Assembly: GCA_963717195.1 (NCBI GenBank)
Contig: CAVQVR010000001.1
Coordinates: 310,001 to 374,000 of the forward strand
Origin: JACDAE01 sp963717195
Lineage (GTDB): Bacteria > Chloroflexota > Ktedonobacteria > Ktedonobacterales > Ktedonobacteraceae
DNA length: 64,000 nucleotides
Reading direction: 5' to 3'
Shown here: positions 45,757 to 53,703 of the stretch, one piece after another
Position numbering within the stretch: position 1 is the stretch's first letter
Layout of the letters: the number at the start of each line of letters is the position of its first letter
The notes under the pieces: model-generated
Seen by the model: only the letters and a program-made list of their open reading frames with translations
Told to the model about the DNA's origin: nothing
Database searches by the model: none
Made by a program: the position numbers and the translations under genes

Positions 45757-46668
45757 TTACACCTCTCTCTTTGCAATTGCCGCACGCAACTCTTCCGCCT
45801 TCTGTACCGGAGAAGAATCGTTTGTCCACAGGTTCCACAATGCTTCCGAAGATGCCGCATACTTCAGTTTGCCCGGTGCGCGTCCAATGGCCTGAATCTC
45901 GACGTGGAAATGGAAGCGCTCATCGGCCAGTTGATGCAACCCCATCAAATACGGCATAGGTGCCATTGCCCCATCAAATAATGCATTATAGCCATTAATT
46001 ACCTGGAGTAACATAGCTGCCAGGTCACGTAGTTCGTCGTCCTGCATCAATGCAAGGTTAGCCACATGGCGTTGTGGGTAGAGATGCGTCTCATAGGGAT
46101 AACGAACATAGGGTGGAAGAAATGCCTGCCAGGTTGCATTGGACGCGACCTGTTGCAGACCATCGCCCAGTTCCGCACGTACGCGACAGAAAGGGCAGCC
46201 ACGACCGGCCTCGTCGTCCTCCACAACCGTTTCTAACTCACGTTCAAGCGTCGGGGGAATAACTGAGACTCCATATGCCTGACCATGAGGATGATGCTGG
46301 GTCTGCCCTATTGCCTCGCCACTATTCTCGAAAATCATCACCGTGGGATAGCGCGAGGAAACATCTCGATAGAGTTTTTGCCAGAGACGCGTAACGGTGT
46401 GTACTTCGTCAACCGAGAGCTGAGTAAATGTGCGCTGATGCTCGCGGCTGTAAATAACTACATACGCTTCGCCAACAGGCGGTTGCAGGGGAGGGAAATC
46501 ATTCGGGTGCAGCCATGCATTGGTATCTGGGCTCACACGACCATTGGTAATATCAGCACAAAAAGGACATTCATTTGTCCCCTCGCGCCTGTTCATTCGA
46601 TGCGGCGCATTCACCAGGTATTGCCGTAAAATCGGGTTCCAGATTAAGGGCGTTGCACGTTGTTCCAT
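45757..46668 (-). CDS. galT: Galactose-1-phosphate uridylyltransferase
   Basis: A HIT-superfamily enzyme of about 303 residues exchanging UMP between UDP-glucose and galactose-1-phosphate. It has ECPFC as the first zinc pair, NSGEAIGQTQHHPHGQAYG with the active HPH, a second CPFC, and FHFHVEI. ATG 46668 is preferred to 46725 because the latter overlaps the upstream gene. It is coupled to galK; galE is not in the window. Confidence 0.93.
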   Translation of the reverse strand: MEQRATPLIWNPILRQYLVNAPHRMNRREGTNECPFCADITNGRVSPDTNAWLHPNDFPPLQPPVGEAYVVIYSREHQRTFTQLSVDEVHTVTRLWQKLYRDVSSRYPTVMIFENSGEAIGQTQHHPHGQAYGVSVIPPTLERELETVVEDDEAGRGCPFCRVRAELGDGLQQVASNATWQAFLPPYVRYPYETHLYPQRHVANLALMQDDELRDLAAMLLQVINGYNALFDGAMAPMPYLMGLHQLADERFHFHVEIQAIGRAPGKLKYAASSEALWNLWTNDSSPVQKAEELRAAIAKREV

Positions 46669-46682
46669 TATAATTATACCAC

Positions 46683-47339
46683 CTATGGATGATGTTGTAT
46701 CGTTTGTGTACCCATGAGCACACAACGACCCTGACGAGCCAGTTCTGCAAGGAATTCGCCTTTAGCGGTGATGCCGCTCTCGTTCCCCTCAGCAAACAGC
46801 CACTCATCCCAGGTCGCCTTATCAGTAAAGAGCGCCCAGGCAACGGGAGCAATCTGTGTTTTAACAACGCGCATCAGTTCACGCGCATGTTCAAAACCCG
46901 GCTCCAATTCTTGTACTGGCGGCAAGCTTGCGTCAAGGAGTGCCTCAAAAGTACGAAGCGAACATACCTCACCTCTGACAACTTCACATACAAAACCTAG
47001 CGTGAGCGCTTCACGACCCCGGAGAGCAGACTCGTCTTCATCCAAAATCGTCTCCCACACTCCGACCAGTAACGTACAGTGTGCAGGTAGGCTCTGAAGA
47101 AAGGTATCGATCCGCTGTTTCTGCCAGCCATGCCACGCGTACGTCTCGTCGTTGTGCTCAAGACGAAAAGCTATTTCCAATAATGATCGCGCGGAGTTCC
47201 ACAGAGGCGCGTCGGCATCCAATACCGATAATTCTTCTGCTAACACAAAAAAAATTCTCCAACCAGGATTAGAATGAAGGGATGTCACTCTCTTGCGGTC
47301 ACATGAAAAGGCATGTTTACCGCTCATCTTAGTATACAT
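46683..47339 (-). CDS. Unknown protein leading the galT-galK operon
   Basis: A protein of up to 218 residues with no domain I recognise. It ends 14 bases before the galT start on the same strand, so it is likely the first gene of that operon. The body is acidic and helical (LLEIAFRLEHNDETYAWHGWQKQRID; FEHARELMRVVKTQIAPVAWALF; WDEWLFAEGN). The start is uncertain: ATG 47339 lacks a good ribosome-binding site, while GTG 47246 has GGAG 10 bases before it and would remove 31 unlikely residues. A galactose-linked role is inference from position only. Confidence 0.6.
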   Translation of the reverse strand: MYTKMSGKHAFSCDRKRVTSLHSNPGWRIFFVLAEELSVLDADAPLWNSARSLLEIAFRLEHNDETYAWHGWQKQRIDTFLQSLPAHCTLLVGVWETILDEDESALRGREALTLGFVCEVVRGEVCSLRTFEALLDASLPPVQELEPGFEHARELMRVVKTQIAPVAWALFTDKATWDEWLFAEGNESGITAKGEFLAELARQGRCVLMGTQTIQHHP

Positions 47340-47446
47340 TACCCCGGCTTAAGTATAGCATTACTCCGGTGCTCACATGTTATATAATAACGGTAGCGCT
47401 AACAGGTCTTCGCTTTATCAAGAACGAGCTTCAGAAGGAAGAGGCC

Positions 47447-47743
47447 GTGGACACACAGACGCTTTCAATTAGCCTGGGAATAGCTGGTCCCGTGGGACTC
47501 CTGACCTTTCTCATTATAGCTGGCATCGTGACACGCCACTACTGGGGCTGCCGCACAGGAAGTCTCCGCTGGCATACCCGCAACCTCCGTCTCAAGCAGA
47601 TCTCAGCCATCGCCAGCCTTTTCTGTCTTGCAATGGCTGGTAGCTACGGCATCCTTCAAGAGGCATGGGCACTTATTTATCTCATTATCGCCTTCAAAAC
47701 CGGGACATGGTGGGTGCGTATTGCAATCAGCCAGAGATCATAA
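47447..47743 (+). CDS. Small membrane protein of unknown function
   Basis: A 98-residue protein from GTG 47447, which follows AGAAGGAAGAGG closely; an upstream in-frame start at 47369 is less likely. Two or three membrane helices (ISLGIAGPVGLLTFLIIAGIV; ISAIASLFCLAMAGSYGIL; ALIYLIIAF) flank a basic loop (GSLRWHTRNLRLKQ). Not a recognised family. Diverges from the gal operon. Confidence 0.6.
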   Translation: MDTQTLSISLGIAGPVGLLTFLIIAGIVTRHYWGCRTGSLRWHTRNLRLKQISAIASLFCLAMAGSYGILQEAWALIYLIIAFKTGTWWVRIAISQRS

Positions 47744-47894
47744 GAGGCTTATAAATAGCGATTGACATGCCCATGCCGCTTCTCAACAAAAAGCGAAAGG
47801 CAAGAAAAAGATGGGCAAGGACGTTCATTTAAGCAAAACAAAGTTATGTCTTTTCCAGATAAATAAAATTAGGCATTGAGCAAGGAGCACCAGC

Positions 47895-48647
47895 ATGAGC
47901 GATATGCCATGGTATCAAGAGTTCGCCGGGGCAGATTATCTGCGTATCTACTCTCCATTCCTTCCGCCTGAACGATCCGCACGCGAAGTTGCCAACATCG
48001 TCAAACTGCTCGATCTCGCCCCCAACAGTTCCATCCTCGATCTCTGCTGCGGCCATGGACGACACACAATTCCCCTGGCCAGGCAAGGCTATCACATGAC
48101 AGGGCTCGATCTGAATCAATTTTTCCTGCAATGCGCTCAAGCTGACGCCGAAACAAAGGGCGTCAAAGTTCGCTGGATACAAAGCGATATGCGCCACATC
48201 CCCTTCGAAAACGAATTCGATGCGATAATCAACATCTTCACCTCCTTTGGCTATCTCGAAAATGAAGAAGAAGACCTGCAAGTTTTACGTCAAGTCCAGC
48301 AAGCCCTCAAACCAGGAGGACTCTTCCTGCTAGAGACCATCTACCAGGTACGCGTGGTCCGCACCTTCTCGCCACACGGTATCATTCGTTATGACGATGG
48401 CCTGATTGTACTGGAGGAACGACGCTTGAACTTGTCTGAAAGCCGCAACGAGATTACTATCACGATGATTTATCCCGATGGTCACCGCGCCCGGCATAAG
48501 CAATCGATACGCGTCTATACACTTACTGAATTGCGGCGTATGCTTAAATCGGTTGGTATTGAGGCACAGGCGTTTTATGGAGATCTGGATGGAGGGGCTT
48601 TGACGGTGGATAGTCGGATGGTGGTTGTGGGGAAGAAAACAGAGTGA
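47895..48647 (+). CDS. SAM-dependent methyltransferase, class I
   Basis: A 250-residue Rossmann-fold methyltransferase. The SAM-binding motif I is ILDLCCGHGRHTIPLA, followed by GLDLNQF, WIQSDMRHIPF and a post-motif INIFTSFGYLENEEED, then LKPGGLFLLET. The target (small molecule or otherwise) cannot be told. It is followed by about 225 non-coding bases. Confidence 0.88.
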   Translation: MSDMPWYQEFAGADYLRIYSPFLPPERSAREVANIVKLLDLAPNSSILDLCCGHGRHTIPLARQGYHMTGLDLNQFFLQCAQADAETKGVKVRWIQSDMRHIPFENEFDAIINIFTSFGYLENEEEDLQVLRQVQQALKPGGLFLLETIYQVRVVRTFSPHGIIRYDDGLIVLEERRLNLSESRNEITITMIYPDGHRARHKQSIRVYTLTELRRMLKSVGIEAQAFYGDLDGGALTVDSRMVVVGKKTE

Positions 48648-48872
48648 ATTTCAATCAGATTAAAAACACAGCCACGCTCGAACAAGGGGTTCATCTCAGG
48701 TAATAGACATCTTACACAACCCGATCTCATCGCAACAAGCCAGGACTATAGACTCACAGAAACAGAATGAGTTATAATGTCATCGCCATCATCAGTGAAC
48801 TATTTTCATTAATAGGGAAGCGATGGTGCTCACAAGCGAGCATATCATTAAAAACAAGGAAGGTACATAACC

Positions 48873-49163
48873 GTGCCGTGGTGTAGATTTTTTATCCCAA
48901 AAATTGCCTCCCCGTCCATCAAAGCCGGAGACCCCGATCTTAACGATCATATTATGTACGCAAAGTGCATTAAAGGACATGCGCTCAGAGATGCCAGCGA
49001 CTGGATTCAGTGCGAAAATCTTCCGGCTCCCGATGCAAAGTGCTGGATAGAGGGCGGCGAGACTATATTTTCTTTACTCGAACGCAGGCGAAGCGAAGTG
49101 TCAAATGTGCAGGCTGATAACAAGCAAGCAACACAGGATGCGACACCAACAAAGACGATTTGA
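48873..49163 (+). CDS. Small Cys-containing hypothetical protein upstream of mutY
   Basis: A 96-residue protein starting at GTG 48873 after AAGGT. Its middle has a possible metal-binding pattern (KCIKGHALRD, IQCENLPAPDAKCW), and a hydrophilic tail. It ends 6 bases before mutY and is probably co-transcribed with it. Not a recognised family. Confidence 0.5.
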   Translation: MPWCRFFIPKIASPSIKAGDPDLNDHIMYAKCIKGHALRDASDWIQCENLPAPDAKCWIEGGETIFSLLERRRSEVSNVQADNKQATQDATPTKTI

Positions 49164-49169
49164 GGTTGG

Positions 49170-50141
49170 ATGAATAAAATACCCTCATCTTTCTCTCTCA
49201 TGCCTGACCTGGTAGCTCAGGCTCAGACTTCTCTTCTTACCTGGTATGCAGCCGAGCAGCGAAATCTTCCGTGGCGTACCACGAGCGATCCTTACGCAAT
49301 TCTGGTATCGGAGATCATGCTCCAACAGACCCAGGTAGATCGCGTCTTGCCCAAATACCAGCAGTTTCTAGCAACATTTCCGACGTTGGCAGATCTGGCG
49401 GCAGCACCTACAGCAGATGTCATCTCCGCATGGATTCCCCTTGGCTACAATATGCGTGCCGTACGCCTGCAATCCATCGCACGCCAGGTCATCGAGGAGT
49501 ATAATGCTCGCATTCCTGACAGCATTGATGAATTGCTCAAACTCAAAGGTGTCGGTCGGTATACGGCAGGGGCCATCGCGTGTTTTGCGTATCGTAAGCA
49601 AGTCGCTACCGTCGATACCAACATTCGCCGTGTGCTGCATCGTATTTTTCTCGGGCTGGAGCATCCTGAACCTAAAGCCAATGACGTCCAGATGCTCGAA
49701 CTGGCCGAACAGGTTCTTCCGGAGGACGAAGCCTATAACTGGAATCAGGCCTTGATGGATCTCGGTGCAACGATCTGTACCAGTAATAATCCGCAATGCA
49801 CACACTGTCCCTTGCAGGAAACCTGCCAGGCGTATACCGATATGCGCCAGTATAGCCTTTTCCCATCGGGTACCGTCGTACGTCAATTGCGCAAAGTGGC
49901 TGAAAAGAAAACGCCTTATCAGACTCAACCATTTACCAGCAGCAACCGCTATTTTCGTGGGCGCATTGTCGCTATTCTGCGTTCATTACCCCCTAACGAA
50001 CGTATGCCATTAGCTTTGCTGGGACCAAACATCAAGCCAGAATTTAGTATCGCTGATCTTCCCTGGCTACAAAAGATCGTTGCTGGCCTGGTGAGAGATG
50101 GACTACTCGATTCTGCGGATAACGGAGTACGTCTCCCGTGA
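49170..50141 (+). CDS. mutY: A/G-specific adenine DNA glycosylase
   Basis: A 323-residue base-excision repair enzyme removing adenine opposite 8-oxoguanine. Features are the catalytic Glu in SEIMLQQTQV, the helix-hairpin-helix LKGVGRYTAGAI, catalytic Asp in VATVDTNIRRV, and the iron-sulphur ligands Cx6Cx2Cx5C (CTSNNPQCTHCPLQETC). The C-terminal domain is short and lacks a clear NUDIX-like MutT fold. The stop TGA coincides with the outer end of a transposon right-end relic (GTGAACTACC), so the terminal residues or stop may derive from the insertion. Confidence 0.93.
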   Translation: MNKIPSSFSLMPDLVAQAQTSLLTWYAAEQRNLPWRTTSDPYAILVSEIMLQQTQVDRVLPKYQQFLATFPTLADLAAAPTADVISAWIPLGYNMRAVRLQSIARQVIEEYNARIPDSIDELLKLKGVGRYTAGAIACFAYRKQVATVDTNIRRVLHRIFLGLEHPEPKANDVQMLELAEQVLPEDEAYNWNQALMDLGATICTSNNPQCTHCPLQETCQAYTDMRQYSLFPSGTVVRQLRKVAEKKTPYQTQPFTSSNRYFRGRIVAILRSLPPNERMPLALLGPNIKPEFSIADLPWLQKIVAGLVRDGLLDSADNGVRLP

Positions 50142-50290
50142 ACTACCACAGGGCTAAAGACCCTGTGACTTCTTTCGAAGCTTGAGTTCACCAGACTGGT
50201 TACCAGAAACGGGAACGCCGTTCGAAAGGTCATGACACCTGTAGTTGGCACATCAGACTGCTGCCCTGTCACCTGGATTTAAGAAGAACT
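50141..50290 (-). mobile_element. IS200/IS605-type right-end relic without tnpB
   Basis: On the minus strand the segment reads as a degenerate TnpB C-terminal tail (GQQSDVPTTGVMTFRTAFP, VTSLVNSSFERS). It then has a perfect hairpin CACAGGG-TCTTTAG-CCCTGTG and ends GGTAGTTCAC. IS605-group right ends carry this kind of terminal hairpin plus TAGTTCAC, and the local tnpB element ends GGTAGTTGAC. No tnpB body remains upstream (above 50290). The relic abuts the mutY stop codon. A retained stand-alone guide-RNA scaffold is possible. Confidence 0.65.
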
Positions 50291-50460
50291 GAGGCAAGGT
50301 TCGGTGATCTGGGTGTAAAAAGCCTTTTGAACGCTGTCGAGATAAAGTCGGATTCTCTTGTGTTTTCATAGCCTTTATTGACTAGATGTAAAGAACGCGT
50401 TACAATGTTAGAAAATATAGATATGACAGAGCAAGAGGTACGCAACAGGATAAAGAACCT

Positions 50461-50683
50461 TTGACTGTCGAAGATGTGGCTAAACAACTACGAGTAAGTG
50501 CCGAAACCGTTCGCATGTGGATAAGAACAGGCGAATTAGATGCCATAGATGTTGGCAAGTACCTTATTTATCCTCCCGACCTCGAATATCTCAAAGAGAG
50601 ACACCGGACGGGAAAGAAAAAAAGGATTTGCCAGACGCTTAATTCTACAATTAATATTTTTTATTGTTCTATTGGAGGAATGA
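50461..50683 (+). pseudogene. Small excisionase/MerR-like HTH protein, probable one-base slip
   Basis: The first 50 residues form a clear helix-turn-helix of the excisionase type (TVEDVAKQLRVSAETVRMWI, then RTGELDAIDVGKYLIYPPDL). As written the frame runs on to 50820, overlapping the deacetylase gene by 130 bases. Dropping one A from A7 (50617-50623) gives RHRTGKKK, then GFARRLILQLIFFIVLLEE and a stop at 50681, just before the deacetylase start. The repaired protein would be an HTH joined to a membrane helix. The start is TTG 50461 after AGGA. The A7 run could also allow slippage. Confidence 0.6.
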
Positions 50684-50687
50684 ACAG

Positions 50688-51503
50688 TTGCAACTCACAA
50701 GTTTTAATGATATTACCACAAAGCATCGCCATATCTTTCTCTCGCCACATTTTGACGATGTGGTCTACTCCTGTGGCGGCACATTGGGCGTCCAGGTCAG
50801 TTGCGGCCTGCGTCCCCTGATCATCACTGTCTTCGGTGGTATTCCGTCCGCCAACCTGGAATTGAGCCCCTTCGCAAAACGAGTCCACCAGGAGATGGGA
50901 GCCGACTTTACTAAAGGTGCTGGCAATGCAGTAGAAATTCGTCGTAAAGAGGATGCAAGCGCATTGGACTACCTGGAAGTCGACTACCTCTGGCTCAACT
51001 ACCTGGATGCTCTCTATCGCGGTTCACCAGCTTATTATTCTGACCGCAATCAATTGATCGGTGGAGATGTTCATCCATCTGATGCTGCTCTCGACCGACA
51101 ACTTGCTACTGATCTACTCACATTACAAGAACGCTTGCCAGATGCAGCATGGTATGCCCCTCTGGGTATTGGTCGCCACATCGATCACCAGATCGTCTGC
51201 TCGGCTGCCGACCGTCTCGCACAACGTGGGGCAAAGGTCTATTATTATGAAGACTTCCCTTATATTCTACAAGAGGGAGATCTTGAAGCACGCAAGCAGG
51301 AACTCGGCCTGGCTTTTGAACCCAATCTTGTCGAAATGTCAGAGATGCTTCCCATACGTATAGCCGCTGCGGAAATGTACTCCTCACAGATAACGGCTAA
51401 TTTTGATAGCAACGAGGCCCTCCAGCGCACAATGACGAATTATACCTATGGCATTCGTCCCGTCGAAACGGTCCATCTCGAACGCTACTGGACCGCTGGC
51501 TAA
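50688..51503 (+). CDS. PIG-L family deacetylase
   Basis: A zinc-dependent de-N-acetylase of 271 residues, the LmbE/BshB/MshB family acting on N-acetylglucosaminyl groups. Zinc-site motif LSPHFDDVVYSCGG and later GRHIDHQIV with the third ligand are present. TTG 50688 is chosen because GGAGGAA lies 7 bases upstream; the track of codons before it has no good start. Substrate is unknown; possible roles are low-molecular-weight thiol synthesis or glycan modification. It follows the HTH gene by 4 bases after the frame repair. Confidence 0.87.
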   Translation: MQLTSFNDITTKHRHIFLSPHFDDVVYSCGGTLGVQVSCGLRPLIITVFGGIPSANLELSPFAKRVHQEMGADFTKGAGNAVEIRRKEDASALDYLEVDYLWLNYLDALYRGSPAYYSDRNQLIGGDVHPSDAALDRQLATDLLTLQERLPDAAWYAPLGIGRHIDHQIVCSAADRLAQRGAKVYYYEDFPYILQEGDLEARKQELGLAFEPNLVEMSEMLPIRIAAAEMYSSQITANFDSNEALQRTMTNYTYGIRPVETVHLERYWTAG

Positions 51504-51657
51504 AAAGACTTACACATTTATAAGGTTAGCGAGACAAAGATGTTCCTGCTTACCTTGTATATTATTAGAAAAGGTAGAGCAGCAAGATAACACACTAATT
51601 ATGCGAAAAAACATAGTGAGAACCTCTCACGTGCTTACGACGATGTAGGAGGAATTT

Positions 51658-53469
51658 GTGAAGACGGGAATAGAAGGCTCAATGCTAGGACGATATGAGC
51701 TACGCCGTCGCATCGCGCGTGGAGGAATGGCAGAGGTTTATCTGGGATACGACCGCCGTGTACGCCGCCGCGTGGCGGTGAAGGTGCTTTATGGCAGCGA
51801 TGAACCCTTTGTGCGACGCTTCGAGCGTGAGGCTGAAGCCGTAGGTACACTTTCACACGATCACATTCTTCCACTCTACGATTTTGGCGAGCAGCGTCCC
51901 TGGTATTATCTGGTCATGCCCTATGTTGAAGGAGGCACTCTACGCGATTATTTGCTGAGACGAACTTCTCTGACGCTGGAAGAAGCTGGCAGTTTTCTTG
52001 AGCAGATTGCGGAAGCCCTTCAGTATGCTCATGATCATGATGTTATACATCGTGATGTCAAACCTTCTAATATTTTGTTGCGACCCGATGGTCATGCCTA
52101 TCTCGGCGACTTTGGTCTGGCAAAAGCAAAAATGGGGGCCGATGCAGTCACACATTCAGGTACGATGGTTGGCACACCCGAATATATGGCCCCTGAGCAA
52201 TCCAATGGCATACACGATTATCGTAGCGACATTTATTCGCTCGGCATCATCCTTTACCAGATGCTGACTGGACAGGTTCCATTTACCGCCGATTTACCGG
52301 TTGCGATCTCGCTCAAGCACATTCAAGCCCATCCCACACCACCGAGCGAACTCAACAATACCATCCCTCGAGCTATTGAAGAAGTGATCCTTAAAGCTCT
52401 GGCAAAAAATCCCGACGAGCGTTACCAACAGGCTGAAGCCCTGGCAAATGCTTATTGGCAAACGCTTAAGCAAGAACCCGAAAACGTACAAGGGCAAAAA
52501 CCATCAATGGAGGAACAAGAGGACATACATGAAATGGTTCATGAGGAAAGAGTCGTAGCAACAGCATCTACAGCTACACTTATCCTTGATACGGAGACAC
52601 AGGCAGTTCAGCGCATAACAAAACCGCTCCGTTTCCCTTTAGAAAATGAGGCTCCGACGCATTTCCGACGCCCTAAACGGCGTGCTCTCTTTATCCTTCT
52701 CTCCGTGCTCTCTTTAGGGCTCATTCTGGGTTCTGCCATTCCATTGACACAATTCTGGCGTTCCCATACCGAGGTCCAGAATCATCCCAGGAATACTGGT
52801 CCATCGCGACTACAGCGTATGGCGACCGCGACCGCCATTACACAGGACCGAGCTCAAGCCATCCTGGCGGCACAATCGCGTGTACGAGCAACGGCAGGCA
52901 TTACAACGGCCATTGGTGCAGGAAACGTTCTCTATGCCAACGATATGACGACTCCAGGCGGTGGCTGGATCGACGATGGAAGCCAATGCTTTTTCTCCAA
53001 TCAGGGATATCATGTCTACAGTGCTTTTGCTCACACGATGGCCTGGTGCTATTCCGGTCTGCAATCATTCTCTAATGTAGTCATTACGGCTCAAGCCACT
53101 TTGCTACGCGGCGACATCTACGGATTGGTATTCCGCCTCAGCCCCTTCAGTAAGTCGTTTTATGCTCTAGAGCTAAACAGCCAGGGGGAATACCGCTTTA
53201 TCCTGGCACAAGGGAACAACCCGCTCAATTGGCTCACCCTCATCGACTGGACGCGCTCTCCTGCCATTCAGAGCGGCTACAACCATACCAATACATTCCT
53301 GGTGCTGGCAACAGGTAGCCATTTCCGTTTCTATATCAACAAGCAACTCATCGTCCCATCCTTCTCCGATAGTACTTACTCGGATGGCCTGCTCGGCTTT
53401 CTTGCAGGCGGCGACAACGGATATGGGACCGAAGCTGTTTTTAATAACGTATGGGTATTTCAAAAATAA
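51658..53469 (+). CDS. Receptor-type Ser/Thr protein kinase (PASTA-less, LamG/DUF1080-like sensor)
   Basis: A 603-residue membrane kinase. The kinase domain (about 10-275) is complete: ARGGMAEVYLG, the Lys in VAVKVL, HRDVKPSNILL, GDFGLAKA and GTPEYMAPEQ. After a linker comes one membrane helix (about 340-362) and an external domain (about 415-600) with a concanavalin-like beta-sandwich pattern (YANDMTTPGGGWIDDGSQCFF; GLVFRLSPFSKSFYALEL; FRFYINKQL; GLLGFLAGG). This domain probably binds a glycan. GTG 51658 follows AGGAGG. It may phosphorylate partners read by the FHA protein at 38626. Confidence 0.93.
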   Translation: MKTGIEGSMLGRYELRRRIARGGMAEVYLGYDRRVRRRVAVKVLYGSDEPFVRRFEREAEAVGTLSHDHILPLYDFGEQRPWYYLVMPYVEGGTLRDYLLRRTSLTLEEAGSFLEQIAEALQYAHDHDVIHRDVKPSNILLRPDGHAYLGDFGLAKAKMGADAVTHSGTMVGTPEYMAPEQSNGIHDYRSDIYSLGIILYQMLTGQVPFTADLPVAISLKHIQAHPTPPSELNNTIPRAIEEVILKALAKNPDERYQQAEALANAYWQTLKQEPENVQGQKPSMEEQEDIHEMVHEERVVATASTATLILDTETQAVQRITKPLRFPLENEAPTHFRRPKRRALFILLSVLSLGLILGSAIPLTQFWRSHTEVQNHPRNTGPSRLQRMATATAITQDRAQAILAAQSRVRATAGITTAIGAGNVLYANDMTTPGGGWIDDGSQCFFSNQGYHVYSAFAHTMAWCYSGLQSFSNVVITAQATLLRGDIYGLVFRLSPFSKSFYALELNSQGEYRFILAQGNNPLNWLTLIDWTRSPAIQSGYNHTNTFLVLATGSHFRFYINKQLIVPSFSDSTYSDGLLGFLAGGDNGYGTEAVFNNVWVFQK

Positions 53470-53703
53470 ACGTTATAAGAAACCAGCAATTTCGTACCCA
53501 TTAGCTCTGACATACGCATCTTTATAGTAGATGCGTTACCGGGCGATGTTGAGTATTTTGAAACCTTGAGACCCGCTTGTCTGCTCAATGAAGCCAACCA
53601 GCAGACGTAATGCATTGCCCAATCAAAAGGAAACAAATTCACCCCTCTCTTTGTTTCTATACTATGATGGGACCAATACACTTTCTTGAAAGGTTAGTTT
53701 TTT

